Origin: Trichoplax adhaerens
Lineage: Eukaryota > Placozoa > Uniplacotomia > Trichoplacea > Trichoplacidae
Reading direction: 5' to 3'
Length of the DNA: 64,000 nt
NCBI RefSeq assembly: GCF_000150275.1
Contig: NW_002060943.1
Location: 563,126 to 627,125, forward strand
The translations under genes were made by a program, and so were the position numbers. Of this stretch, positions 44,021-58,345 are shown one piece after another (positions within the stretch are counted from its first letter, which is position 1; every line of letters starts with the position of its first letter). The notes under the pieces were generated by a model. That model was not told where the DNA came from. It saw only the letters and a list, made by a program, of their open reading frames with translations, and did not search any database.

Positions 44021-47000
44021 TTACATGATTCTATCTCCACTCGGTATTGATTCAAAATGTGATATTAAAGGTAGATGTCTGATTTCGCCAGTTCTGGAAA
44101 TAACTAAGCCAACGTAGTTGTGGACATCTTCCGGCTTATAACCGATAATTCGTGATAGATCACAGACAAATTTATAAACATATCTTTCACCAGCCACCTA
44201 AACAAGAGTGCAGTAAAAATTTAAGTCAATGATTGGGTAACACAGATCGTCTCATCTCTAAATCAAAAGCGTTGTAAGATTTAATATCTATCAATTTTAT
44301 AAGCGCTATTGTCGTTTTACAATCTATTTAATAAAGACCTTCTTAATAATATGCTTGTCGTAATAATATCGAAGTCCTCGACTTAATTTTTCATAATTCA
44401 TATTTGGCTTATTTTTACGACGACCCCAAAGTTCGGCTACTCGATCTGGATCTAGTAACTTGAACTCCCAGTCATCGCCAGTCCACGCGATGCAAGGTGA
44501 ACCCATTTGTAATTTATCCGTTAACAAATCTAGTAGAAATTGCCATAGTTGAATAGGACCATTGCCTATTAATGATAACGGTAATAAGAATAAGATTGAT
44601 TTAACTAACGCTAACGTTAGCTTTCGAAAATCCGATTAGGACCATCTTAATCATATCATGAGTGAGTAACATTCTGCATCTATTGTACTACCTGGTTATT
44701 TTAATAAAATTTTATGATAATAAACAATGAAATAGTCAAAAGACTGTTCTTCCAGGATACGTATACTTAACTCTATACTTTATATCCCAGTATTTTTACA
44801 CAACTAATATTTTAAAGTAATTTCTGCTCTTTCTCTAACGTTTTAATGTAAAGTTATTCATAACGCTAATATTTCTAGATCTGTAAGTGTCGCTAAATTT
44901 AATTCAAAAAACCATAAATAAGCATCTAACATTTTCGAATGAACTCTATTTCATGCTGATCATAAGTTAAAAAAATTGTTTAATGCTTTATTAAAGGAGA
45001 ATTAAATATCTTTACCTGTAAATGATGCCAATACATTAGCGTGGACGTCGTGTTTATATTTAGAATTTATATGAGATAAAGGCATACCGGGAAGAGAAAA
45101 ATTTTGGCTTGCTCTGCTGGCTGTTAAATTACCTTTTAATACGTGTAAAATGGGTATTGATTGTTATTTCAAACGTAATAATTTTGTTTTATTTTCCATA
45201 AGTTAGAAATTACGATAAAGGATAAGAATAAACAAGTCATTAGAGTTTTTTTCTAATCCAATATACTGTAAATTGTAAATATTTCATCAGTGGAAGTACT
45301 ACTTTAACTGTTACAAATATAACAATTAAAATCCGGCGTTAAAAGTAAATATTACAGAGTTATTTCTATACAATAACTGAATTTGACTACTAAAAATATA
45401 ACCGCAAATAATAATTCTAAGTTATAGCGTATCCTTATTGATTTATCGTTAGGAATGTTGAGAAATTTTTAAAATACTCGTATACATTACGCCGCTACAA
45501 AAACTTTATATTTAATGACCTTGCAATCGTAGACTAATTAGAAGAAATTACTTAAAGCGATGCATCGAACAATTTTAATCGTAAAGTCACAATAATTAAA
45601 ATTTTTTGTAACTTGTTCAAAGTAAATAAGGAAAGCCAAAACCTACAGAAACTGGAACGTAAGATAAAATTGTGACTAAATTCAATTCGTCTCTAGCAAT
45701 GTTTAGTTAATGATTAAGGTACTGTTTATAGATAAAACTAGTATCTGCTTACTTATGGAGTTAAAATACTATATTTCAGTTTTGGAGGTTTTTTAGAACG
45801 GTAATCTAGGCAATGTATTACCAATCTGGATACTAGCAAATAGATTAAGATGATAACCACGAAAAGCTCTCGATGGAGTTCTATAACTAAGAATGATTGT
45901 AATATTTCAAGAGATACGGATATAAACAATATTTAAAAGGGATAATTTACACTTTTATCCTAAGTAGTAAAATTGGCTAATACTCAAATTTAAAACTGAA
46001 ATATTATCCACTCGGATGATAAAAATACTGTTAAATATTGAGATAAAAAAAATTTTTGAACTCATGTATTCAGGTCGTAAAAAAGTAGAAATAATAAAAT
46101 GGATCATCTAAAGAAGCGTTCTTATTTATCTTAAACTATAACTTGGCAATTTTTAACTTGTAGTAACTTACAGTTTGTATAATAACCATAGTAATAGCAG
46201 CATTATGTTTTTTTAATCGCTTCATGACAATCCAAAAATATTATTTACCTATAGAATCCGCTTCCCAGGCTACAATACGGCCTCCATAATGTTGATTGAC
46301 ATCGATGGACTTGAGACAACCTTGATTGCCTTGCCTTACTGTAAAATAAATCACTAATTAATACAGTATTAACCTATCGCTTTGAATATCCAGGCATTTT
46401 ATATTATGTTAGTTTAAAACGTTTAAGATTAGCTATAATCCAGTAGAGAATGATTGATAAAATATAGTAGCTTATCAGTGTTGTTTTTAGGCTAAATTAT
46501 TTATCAATAAATTATCGATTAGGACAGGTAAGGCAAAGATTAGATTGAAAATATTTTATTTTTGTATTTAATTCCTAATCATGCATTAGATGATAAGTAA
46601 TCATATCGTGTGATATTTTATGAGGATCATCGAAAGTAAATTAATCTAATCTTTGATAATTTAAATACTGAGAATAATTATTATTAGCGCATTTCATAGT
46701 GTTAATAGCTAATCGTGCAAATTTCTGGTACCATTCATGTTAGTTGCTTTGATAGTAAAGCAAACAACACTTGAAAATATCGTTAAAATCCTTGATGGAT
46801 GAATTACATTATTAATGGGTACTACATTTAGCAAATTTGATAAATTACAGCATTATTTTTAGTTAGTTGGTGTGGATGATGGATTGTATTATTGGTAATT
46901 TTGCTATCCCGTATAACTAGGCTATTTGGAAAATTGCATTGTGGTTTGTCTCTATATTGAGTACAGGATAAATTTATAAAAGTTCATTACCGCCATTGTT

Positions 47001-49313
47001 AATTTTCGACATGAATGATTGAACATTACAAATAATGATAACTTTATGACTATAACGAATGCATTCCATGACCAGGAAGGACATTATCTACATTCTGGCC
47101 GTCACTATAAAAATTTGCCATGGCAAACTATTGCAGCTTACACATTACATTTATTACCATAAATGACAGATAATGGAAAGGATATTATAAATATATATTG
47201 TTGACTTTTATATGGATTTTAAAACATAAGCAGGAATTTTCTTAGCGCTTTAATTTAACCATTTTCCGTTGTAGCTAATGAGATTTTTTTGGGGGCACGA
47301 AGAGAAAATTGTTACTGTTTTGCCTTAATTGATCCTATTAACTCTTATAATGTTATCTATTTATGAATATATCATAAACGTGCGGTTGCTATTTGATTAG
47401 AATAAAGTTTGAGAGAGTAAATTTGCTATCAAGATTAGAATAAACGTGGCCAACATGGAATTCTATCTAGATAGTCTTCTATTGATTTAGAGAACTATAA
47501 CAGTACAATACCGGTTTATAGTGGAGAAGTAAAAACAGAAATAAAGGAATTAATAAATTAACAGGGTTAATTTATGGATGTAGATGAAGAAAATCAATGA
47601 ATTACTTGTTGTGTGGGTAATATAATTTCCGAACAGCTATCAACAGGAAGGTATCTTAACAATATAATGGTGTAAAAATATAGAATATTAAATCTAACTA
47701 ATGACTTTGCACGTTTGGATATTACCGGAGTCGGACTGTTGCAAATAAGATACATTGAATAGATTGAATATATAGAGCACAAAGAGCAATCAATACAGTA
47801 ATATAATATCAAGCATGATACTTGGCACAATAAGTACTTTAATACAGGGGCTATCAAGCAGGAATAAATACTGTGCTATTTCGTTTTGGCGATTCATGAA
47901 ATACATGCAAAATTATTAACTGATTGTATTCAAACCAATTTATAACAGGTTAATTATTTGATTAAGACGAAAGACTTTGTGCCGTGGATTAGCTTATGCA
48001 TGGAAACAAATCATTTTTTTTGTATAACTTCCAACGGTGTATTTTAGTCTGGAAACTATCAATAATTCCATCTATTATATAGATAAGGTACTGAAATGGC
48101 TGAAAGTAGAACTTAAAGTAAAATGTAGGGAAAGAATCGACGCTTGCCAACAATTAATTAGTACTAAGGAAAACATCGACAAACCAACTCAACATATTTG
48201 TTAATTATGATCATGTAAGTATTATCGTTGAATGCCGATTTTAACTGTAAATGTTAATAATTAGATATAGAGTATATCCTCTTAATCATCCTCCTCTAAA
48301 TAAAATAGAATAATCAGGAACTGTTAAAAACATCCTCTACTGCTATTTATACGTACTAACCTGAATTAAGATGAGGTGCCGATTTCTCTAATATTTCTCG
48401 ATTGCTGTCCTCAATCAATAGTTGCAAATGCTTGTACAAGATATCTCCCGCAAATGGCGTGGGTAGCGATAGAGCCATTAAATCACATCTTCTTAATTGA
48501 CATAATTGTTTGCCGTTCATTTCGAAATTATTAGTTGATAAATCGTTAAAATTAAATTCATCAATCGACCACAATAACCATTGCTTTACGTGAGCCTGTG
48601 TCCAATTTCGTGGATCTAATATATGAATGGGAGATTGAATTAATAACTATTCCAAAAAAATAAATTAAATTCATGAATAACTGTAATCAATAAAAGTAAG
48701 AGTTAAATTTTATCAAAGAAATATGTAACACTTTATAACTTTAATGAAGTTGTAGCGACTATCGTAAACGAATAGCAATAATAAACATATTTGATGGATA
48801 TTTTATTTACATTGGATGAATTGAAAGGCTAAGGTTTATTTATAGTAAAACTTTAATGATAAACTCGCATAACTATTACGATATTTTAATTAAAGATAAT
48901 TGAATATTATAGCAAGGTCAGCAAAATAATGTAGAAATGGTAAATCAAATGTAATGTTAGTCTATCAATTTCAGCCCCCAAGAACTAGATGCTGTAAGTA
49001 GTATTCCTTGAAATAGTTCTTTGTTTATGAAATAAATATTATCTAAACTTTTAATTATTTTTTCGATCTGTTAGCAGCGCTTATTACAATTAGCACACTT
49101 TTTGCTTCAATATCACTAGACACTTTATCAGTTAGCATAAACCATAAATATGCATATCATTAAAGTGATGATTATTGAGATTAGTATCTTCTGCATCGAA
49201 AGGATCTTACCGTTAGGAATTTCGTAAGCAAATTTGACAGTATCGAAACTGGATAATCTTTGCATAATAGGATCGCAGTTATACATTTGCATTGGAAGTA
49301 GGCTCATATCCAT
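44021..49313 (-). CDS. ETS-family transcription factor, ETS1/2 type, with PNT domain
   Basis: Five exons on the minus strand: 49211-49313, 48361-48615, 46249-46338, 44339-44565 and 44021-44197. They total 852 bases and encode 283 residues. Residues about 36-118 are a PNT (SAM-like) domain: [13 protein letters not shown], then F-x-MNGKQLC and GDILYKHL. Residues about 153-240 are the ETS DNA-binding domain: [48 protein letters not shown] with the two GGA-contacting Arg, then [11 protein letters not shown]. The exon 1/2 junction rebuilds E-I-P-N-D-P-R-N-W, matching the I-P-x-D-P-R-x-W of ETS1/2. At 283 residues it is shorter than vertebrate ETS1 (about 440): the PNT-ETS linker is only about 35 residues, and the N-terminus has no Ser-Pro or Thr-Pro. 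Nuclear regulator of GGA(A/T) sites. GABP-alpha is a less likely alternative. Confidence 0.93.
44339..44565 (-). other. Main ETS DNA-binding exon
   Basis: Encodes 75 residues from N-G-P-I-Q-L-W to H-I-I-K-K, most of the winged helix-turn-helix. It joins in phase 0 to the last exon, which opens [10 protein letters not shown]. Reading on past the donor gives only V-F-I-K and a stop, which is intronic. Confidence 0.95.
46339..48360 (-). other. Intron 2 of the ETS gene
   Basis: Phase-1 intron between the PNT exon and the linker exon, about 2 kb. It holds an 87-codon open frame (47594-47857, minus) without an ATG start or recognisable motifs, judged to be chance. The smaller intron 44566-46248 is likewise empty of features I can support. 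Confidence 0.6.
48361..48615 (-). other. PNT (Pointed) domain exon
   Basis: Encodes the whole PNT domain. The acceptor ATATATTAG|AT at 48616 is chosen because it alone fits the phase-1 donor of exon 1 (AACG|GTAAGA) and restores the conserved I-P-x-D-P-R-x-W. An AG farther upstream (exon from 48646) gives an open frame but the wrong phase. Confidence 0.9.
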
Positions 49314-52300
49314 ATCTAATCGAAACGCAAGAGAAATAAATTGATCGTTAATACTAGCGTGCTAAGTTGAAATGAATGAAAAATTGATGATATCCTCTTT
49401 TATAATACAAGAATAAAGGCTTGTTGTTATAGTACAAGCTATACCGGATTATTTAAAAGGCACATTTACTAGTCTATTAGAGCAAAAAAGTAGTTATCCT
49501 CTAATTACAGAAACTTGTGTCATTTATATTAGATCTGGACTTAAAATTGACAAAAATGATAGAAAGGACATCCCTTAGTCTTCTGAGAAGTTTCGAGAAA
49601 TAAAAGTAAGAGAAAAATTTTATTGACTATTGCATCCATGAATATCTGTATACAAATTATCAACTAATTTTTTATTGATTATACTTACATGAATAGAAAG
49701 GATATAATAACCTTCTATATATATCGTATTATAACGATCAGATTTATGTTAATGGTCGATTAGACTAGCTAAATTGATAGCACGCGAATGCTATTTATGT
49801 GCAATGATCAATATCAGATCATCAGCAAGGAAAAGTAGAAGTTAAAATGATGTAATTATTATCACTCTATATGTATTTTACTGAACCATTAATAATAAGC
49901 ATAGCGATGGAGAAATATTATTTTAGTAGGAAGTTTGAATCAGTATTACCGTCAGGAGTCAGAAAATAAAACAATTTTGAAGTTTTGATGAAATCTCTTA
50001 GATCCCTTTTTTCTTTCGTTTAATCCTTGGCTTGCTAGTGACCAGAATGAGCGTAAACACTCTAACCCAGGAGTTTTACTTAATCAAAGGTGCAATCTTG
50101 ATGATCAACACAACACTCTATTGTTTTAGGAAAGATTTGATATTAATAGTCTGTTTACTATTAACATATTAAACTGTGTAGATATACATCAAGCACCACC
50201 CAACTGTTATCCAACCATCAATCATACTACTTTATTTCTGCTGACGTAACAATCAATAAAGCCTCAAATCTATCTTTTCAATTTGTTCTCAATCGACCGA
50301 ATACACGGTAGCGAAACTTTTGATTATAAATACTATATGATATTTACATTGTTTATTATGAGATAAATGTTTAAAAATATATTAATAATTTGATGGGATA
50401 CATGTATATGTTATATATATATATATACATTCATAAATACTTAAATGAAGGTCGTAGATATACAAATAGAAATTTTTTTAAGAGGAGTTCTTGCTATTGT
50501 GTAGGTCTTTCCAAATAATCATTTTCGAATGATAAGTAACATCTTCAGAGTTTATTACGTAAAGTTTTGATTAATGAAATAGAGACTTTAAAATTAAATC
50601 AATATTCTATCAGCCGTATCATCATTTGTAGTTAACGATGTTTTAAGTGAACGACTTTGTAACATGCATTGATATTATACACTCTTTGTTCTCAAAGGCG
50701 TAATATTTACTTGGGAAATTTTCGTATTTCCCTAATAATCAATAATAGAAAAGCTACGATTTAAAAAATAAGTGTGAGAAGAATTATTTATAAAACTAGG
50801 AATGATTATTTTATAATACGTTAAAATATAGTTCGAGGTGGTTAATAATTCAACATTCGATGAAATGAGAAAGAAAATGCATACAAGGAGATCAATTTTA
50901 TCAAAAATTGAGAGAATATTAATGGCCTATCATGAAACAAAAATTTCTAAAGACAATTTATTAGTCTTAAATTGTAAAACTATTATATGATGATTCTTTA
51001 CGCCTCAATTGAAGCATACCGTATGTTGGATAATATAGGATTTAATTCAGTCGTTACAAGCAGTTGTATTGATTGTCCTTTTGATAAAGGTATGAAAAGT
51101 ATTCAATATGACAAGCATTGGAATTTAAAAGCTGTTCCATTTTAACATCTTGGTTATAATGATTAGTATAGAAGGAATAAGTTATCAATACAGTCAGTGA
51201 ATTGTTGATGGTAAATGGAAATGTTATTAATTTTCGCCTGCCAATATAACAGGCATTCAATGGAGCTATTATCTATTAATAGATACTGTTGTGTTCTTAT
51301 TTCTATAGATTGTTTTGTAGAAGTAAAACTTCTTCTATTGATTATTGTCCTTAGATAAGTAGAAGCAAGGAAGTATAATGGTTATGGATGGTTAATCAAA
51401 GATAAACGTACCTACTTATAGCACAGTTAGCAGATGTGCTGGAATAATTAGGAAAGTTACCAAAAGCGGTCTTATAGATTTTATCTTCTTATTCAGAAAA
51501 AGTACCTATTATAATAAACGCGACTATCTTTATAGCTCTATCGCAAGCTATACCATCGCTTTGAAGTCATATGAAACTGCAAATGTATTCTTTTTCTTGG
51601 TTAAACACTAGCTTTTGCAGCTAAATAGTAAAAGTATCTATACTATTAATTATATATATATATATATAGGTATTTAGAATCGATCGAAACCGGGAATCGT
51701 TTAAGTAGTTACAATACTTTAATACCGCAACGTTAAAGCTTATAATCTTGTATTTTATGAGTGTATACTGCTTTTACTGCTTCTTACTTTTGCGAAAGTT
51801 ATATGATATATGTGCCTATGTTGATAATTTGTAAAGATTTTAAAAGTAGACGCTTATATTACTTTAATGAGTCACCAAGGTCAAAATATTAGCATAAATG
51901 CAGTCCGTACTATTGAATGGTGTGGTAGCTTTCCATTAGATAAAGAAACAAAGTAATCTATTCGTCTCTAGCTTAAACATCTAATCAATGATTTATGGAT
52001 AGTAATTACCATTAGTATATCATTTTAATAAATACTTTTTATCAATGATTTCTAGTACTAATGGTTAAGCCACTAAAAATGATGTTATATGGGTTCTTAA
52101 TTAACTATTCAGAACAGATGCTTGCCCTTTATAGTTATGATTATCGAAATTCGTTTGTTTTTATATTAGGGCAACTCGCACACCACCCAATCGTTCTATA
52201 CTGATATCTACTTAAGAATTTATAAATAAAATATCGACACAATGGCGATTGTGAAAGCTGTTGGTCATACACACAAAGCCAAGTTACCTACATGCTTACA

Positions 52301-55300
52301 TTAATTTTCTAGCTAAATATATCGAAAAATTTGCGTTAATTTATGATAATTAAAAACGTTGAAAGTCACATGGCAGAAATCAAAATGATTATCTGAAAAC
52401 TGGTATATTTTTCATCCGCTTCTTATCAACACTGATTTAGTATAATTATTGCCCTCAATGTTTGAAGTAGTCAACAAGAATAATTATATAACAATAATTT
52501 TAAATAAAATTGAAACAAATTGTTTAATATGGAGTTTGCATAAATTATAATGCAATGAAATAATTCTTTACAACAGATATACTTATAGATATTCCTATAT
52601 ATCTTTAAGCAGTAAGTGTTGATTGGTTGATGATGAAAGCTAAAATATAGTACTCATGTTAGCCCTTAAGATATCTGAAACTGCGATTTATCGAACGATG
52701 TATAAAATATTTATCTCTAGTTTTCATTCATAGACAGCAGTATATCAATTTAACGTGGCTGGATACGAATAAAAATGCTTTATGTAGAATCTAAGAGAGT
52801 AAGTAAGAAACAGTTTTGATATTTAATCCTGTATGGAAATATAGTTGTAAATAGTATTGACCGTGATATGGATGAATGATTAGGTAGAATTAAGCCTTCT
52901 CCTGATGTATAAAGAAAGGAGCTGGAATATAGGCGCTATATAAATGTATTGGATATGATAGTTTATATCACGCTTGATCGATAGAACCAGTGTTAATAAT
53001 ATATAAAAATCAAGTGAAATCAGAAATAGAAAGACTTGCAAGTCAAAAAACGATAGGCAATAAAGTAAATAAAATGGTTACTGTACCAAGATTTAAAAAT
53101 CGAGAAAATCCGAAAACCACATTATTTTCTTAGATAGATTTTGAAAGGTTAAAAAAATGTGTGCGTGAGAGCTATATAGGAAAGATGACGAGATCATAAT
53201 TATTTAACGGAGTAACTTGATTACTTAAATTTTACTATGAATTAATGATAAATTATGAAACAGTATTCATCAGTTGTATTTAAAACTATTAGTTACAATA
53301 AAACTTTTTAATTCGTACGAAAAGCCAATGATTATTAAAGCAACCATAACAGATAGAGAATTCACATTCAAACAAAAAAATCATCATGATTCTTGCAACA
53401 TACTTTCACTTTGATAGCTTAGATTTTTATTGAACCGAAATTTGTATTCACTTAATTTATAATACTCTTATAAAGCACTTAGTAAAAGCTGTTATCGACT
53501 ACATTTGGATTCTTATACTAATAGCTCCAATGTTCAATCATTGTATTAGCTATTTCTCAAGAAAAAGCATTTATAAATTAACATTAATGTTGAGTTAGCT
53601 AAAATTTAAAAGTCGTGATTTGTTTACTTATTACAGGAATGAGGGATACAATGATAATAAATCAAAGAGAGCAAATATGTAAGTAAACTATGCTGTCTTA
53701 ATTTTTGAAACTTCTTTTATTAATTTAAATCGCAATGGAGCGAAAATTTCAAATGAAATAATAATAGCGGAAACCATTTGTGTCTTAATTGGTGATTAGG
53801 GCGGTTTCATCTCCAATCGATTAATTTATAATACGGTTACTGGTTAACCCATTAAACTACGGGGAAAAGAAAGATATTGTGAAAGTAGAACAGATATTAA
53901 GAGACGAAATTAATTGAAATGAACAAATATGAGAAATCTTTTATCGCTATTTGTAATACACTGCGGTATTTTTCAAGTGTGATATTATAATCTCAAAACT
54001 TGTCATGATTAAAGTTTTATTTTTGTGCCGTTAATTCTATGCATCTCCACAGGAAGTATTGTAGAAGATACGTATACTATATAGATTTGATTTGTTTTTC
54101 TAGTCTATTGGCATACTACGATTACTTATAGCTTGTATCAGTTTTTTAACTGTTGGCAGATATCAGGACAAAATTTAAAGGACAAATTAGGCATAAGTAA
54201 TCTTTAATTTCATCATTTCCACTTAAAAGAATTCTTTTAAATCTGTTTTGATATTCGCTTTAAGGATTGTAAAATCACACCAGTTGTCCCTTATACTGCT
54301 ATCTTCATTTTACCACTCTTATTATAATTTAGAGTAGATATGCAATTAATTAATTAAAAATGCCTACAATCTATTGTTATCTAAATAAATTCACAGCTAT
54401 TATTTTAGCACTGGTTTTATCGGCAGCTGGCAGAGAGTGTCGACAAATCCAATAATATAATCAAGATAATTGATATTATTTTTAATAATCGTTATTTTGA
54501 CAGATCCTTCGTGGGTAGATCTCAGATCGAGGCGGTGGGATTAAAATGTGACCAAAAACTAATTTTTTAATCCACTCTCTATTTGCTTGACTTTACAAGT
54601 GTGGCACTTCAGAATGCCTAATCTTATCAGTATTGAGTAGAGGAGTGTTGGCATTGGAGCTATTAGTACTAATATTTTTAGACTAATTTTTGCTTATTGC
54701 CTTCAAGAAAGAAACCAAAGTAATGCAAGTATTGACAGAGAACCTATAAGAGTTGATCGTTTACTTTTGTCATCGTTAGTGGATGAAGCTTGATTTTATT
54801 TCTCATATTTGTCATCAGGGAAATAATTAGCTGAGTGTCGAAAACTGAATTATCATATAACCATGTCTAGACTAATTTTAGCACCAGCATTGTCAATTGT
54901 TTTCTGAAGCTGAGTTCAAACAATAATTAATGCAGAATGCGTCTGATAAAAGTGTCTAATTCAGCAGGGAACAAAGCTGTCCCTAAAAGTAATCGAAATC
55001 GAATTACCATAGAATGATCATTTAAAACAGTTTTTGCGATCAATACCAAATAAATTACTGGCTGACTTTGAATTGAATAATAGCTGATGCAGAGAAAGTG
55101 CCTGATTAATTAGAGAAAATAAGATTATGTATCAAGGCAATTATAGAAAGATCCCGTGACTGTTACAATTTAATAAGGAATTTCTTAGAATTTGGAAATT
55201 ATTAAACGTGGAGTGTCGCTATCTCTCATTTAAGTTATCTTTGAGGGCAATCAGAAAGAATTTATTTTTTCTATAAAATTTAAAATTTATGCTACAATTA

Positions 55301-57765
55301 GCAAACATTTATCCTTTCCTAGCTAGGTTTACTAAGATATACCAAAAAATCGTTTAAAAAATCATGTAGAACTTTCATAATAAGAATTTTCAACTCATCA
55401 AAGTCTAGCCGCTTTCCTGTAACTCGTATAGTTCTGTTAGTACTAAAGCCTTCCTTCTTATGCAATTTTGATTGAGTTACCTTCTTTATTATATTCAAGA
55501 CATAACAGTTTCTGACAAATTGTGGCTCACAATCATCCAATTACGTGAATAAACTATTATGAATTGCACTATTTTATGATTTTCGACTTATAGCTATTTA
55601 CTTGTTATTTAGAGCGGGTTTCCTGTGATACAATTATGTGATCATCTGGCGTAAAATTGCAGTATTGTTAAATCGAGACCTCGATGTACAGTAAATGCTT
55701 GCGGCAGATGATTATAAATATTTCAATGATTATCAATCAGCATAAAATTTTGGGTCATGATCATGAATTTCAAGGGTTGATTAGTGTCCTTAATGATATT
55801 TAAAATTTATTGTGTCAATTTCAGCTAAACTGCATCACGTATGTTGAAACTCCACCTAATTTCTATAAAAATGCTTTTTTAAATAATTCTATCAGCAAGC
55901 TTATTCTCCTGTTTACTTCTTATTAATTAGCAAATTCGTTATTAATTAAAATTTGTATATATTGAATTTAGACGTAATATCTAAATTTATTTATCTATGC
56001 TGAAGTGATATCAAAGGATCATACTTTATAAAATTTTTCTATCAACAGTAATGGCTGATCCCAATTATAAACTTTAGCAAATGAACTTTTTATGTAGCCC
56101 TTTCTCATCGATAACTTATAGTACACATTCAAGTATACTACAGTTGCGTTACCATTACCAAATTTTTAGTTGTTGGTCTTATTACTGGTTAAATTTATCT
56201 CTTTAAGTTTAGCCGATGCGGAAGTTAGAACGATTGAAAGATAAAAGTATTTTTTACAGCATCGAAATTGTGATAAAGAAACGGAACATAATTATATTTC
56301 TAGCCATGCATATAAGGCTGATATATTATAGGAGATATCACGGGACATTGCGACGTGATCTTTATTCAGCAATGAAGTTAGATGGGAATGTTCATGATAC
56401 ATGAGCATGTTATGAATAGATCACCAAGTACTGTAGGGTAGTTTGATTATTGCCTATGAAAGCTGCAAGCGCCTGGTCGTACCAATACAATTTACTATGA
56501 AGTATCAAGGCGATTAAAGAGAATGCTCATCTATAAAGCAGAAAGTCTATTTCAAAATTTTATAGGCTTACGATACGCAACTGAGTAGATAAAGGATATT
56601 TGAAAACGTAAATATATAGTTTATACTTATAGTTTGGATCATAGAATAATTTCCTCTTCCTCGAAAACGATTTTATATATCCATTACAGGATTAATGCAT
56701 ATAATAATTATCCACCTTTATTATTACAATAAAATGACAACGGAATTATTTTTGATTTAAATATTATAGAGTGAGATAGTGGCAATTAGGTTGCACCAAT
56801 GATTTCTCAAGTACCCTATGTATCTGAATTAACCCTTGAAAGATACATTTAATGGAAGCTACGTCTAATGCTGGTATGATTTGAAAATGCCACCACAAGA
56901 TATGGATGAGCAATTAGTCAAGAATATTTTGTCCGACTATCTAACAATTAGATGATTGCATATAGATTTAAAAGGATTGAAATGAGATTGACATCAATCA
57001 AGTTTGGGTAAGCGAGATTTTGACTGTTTAGTCGTTGCGCGTTAGAAGTCAAATGTAACTTACGAAGCCGATGATAAAAGTATAAACACTAGCTTGCCCT
57101 TTTTACAACGTTTAGCAGCAATAGGTTCGTCTTATCAAATAACCATTTTCAGTTTTTTAGAGATTTATACAATTTTGTAGGCTATATTCTTCTCAGCAAA
57201 ATAGAGTAACCAGGTTTATTAATTGTTTAAGAAATTTTCGTTCACATATGATGGATCGGGATGGAGCTCTATAGTATATTAAGCGGAGGCTGCTTCGTGA
57301 CTAACAATTTTAATGCGGGTTGATCACTATTTGCACTACTATTTTAATAGTTTTGAAATCTTAATAGGACAAATATTTTGTTATATTGCAATACTTTAAG
57401 TAACTGGGTCAAAACTGTGAAATGCAAATATATTAAGTAACACGTAACTGCCATACATAACATGTGTTATTTCTACCAAATATCAGTAGATTAAATATAT
57501 CACACCTACTCGCACATTGATATTATTCCTGGCGGTTAGATAATAAAGAATTAGGATATAATGATTAGCTGCAATATAGAATACCTTAAATGTAATTATT
57601 GGCTTCTAATAGAATGTCATTTTTGGCTAAGTGCTTTCTTAGCTATTTACAATATTATATCATAAGTATTACGACATGCAAAAGAGTATTTAAGAGAGTA
57701 TTGATGTACTTCAATGGCTAAATAAATTAATTTATATTCAATCTGAGCTGGCTTTTAGTAAAAGA
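49314..57765. other. Long region without supported genes, upstream of the ETS gene
   Basis: The first kilobases beyond the ETS start codon should contain its promoter and any untranslated exons. TA microsatellites lie near 50409 and 51645. Open frames of 60 to 75 codons (51054, 55319 on the minus strand; 56216 on the plus strand) show no domain, no credible splice partners, and in the first two cases no ATG. No RNA gene was recognised. Confidence 0.45.
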
Positions 57766-57769
57766 ATCT

Positions 57770-58345
57770 TTAATAAAGCAATGTTAAGGTAGTAAAGTTT
57801 GCGTCTTTAATTTTTGAAATATATACGACAAACTGCTATGTTTCAAGTTAAGATCGGTTAGTTCATACTAAGTTTGATTCGAGTTGGTATTTAATCTTAT
57901 TGATAGGTAATCTAATCGACTTATTGAAAGCTATTTTTGCATCTGTTGACTTTTGCCATTAGCAAGGCAAGCATTTAAACGGTAAAATCTAAGTGTTTAA
58001 TTGTCTGAAATATATACGGCCAACTGCTGCGGTTAAAATTGATATCGGTTAGTTTATACAAAGTTCGATTCAAAGTTGATATTTTTGTCTTATTAGCAGG
58101 CAATCTAATCGATTCTTTTAAAAGTCAGTTTTGATCTATTGACTCAAGCTATTATCAAAGCAATGTTAAAGTGGTCAAATCTACGTGTTTGATTTTCTGA
58201 ATTATATACGATAAGCTGCTATGATTGAAATTGAGATCGATTGGTTTATACTAAGCTCGATTTAAGTTGGTATTTTCATCTTATTCACAGGCAATCTAAT
58301 TGATGCTTTAAAAGCCATTTTGGGTCTATTGACTTAAGCTACTTA
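57770..58345. repeat. Tandem repeat, about 191-base unit, three copies
   Basis: The landmark 'gaaatatatacg' recurs with 'atatacg' at 57821, 58012 and 58204, spacing 191 and 192. Units share 'aactgctatg', 'gatcggttagtttatactaagttcgatt' and 'ggcaatctaatcgatt' blocks and are diverged. No frame is kept open. Confidence 0.85.

Noticed and set aside
47594-47857. 87-codon minus-strand frame in an ETS intron
   Set aside because: No ATG at its start, no motif, hydrophobic composition typical of random AT-rich DNA.
48361-48646. PNT exon of the ETS gene starting at 48646
   Set aside because: The frame is open but its phase does not fit exon 1. The acceptor at 48616 fits and restores the conserved junction.
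48960-49045. Possible extra exon of the ETS gene reading about 28 codons to a stop
   Set aside because: It was considered only to repair a phase mismatch that vanished once the correct PNT acceptor was found; it has no usable donor.
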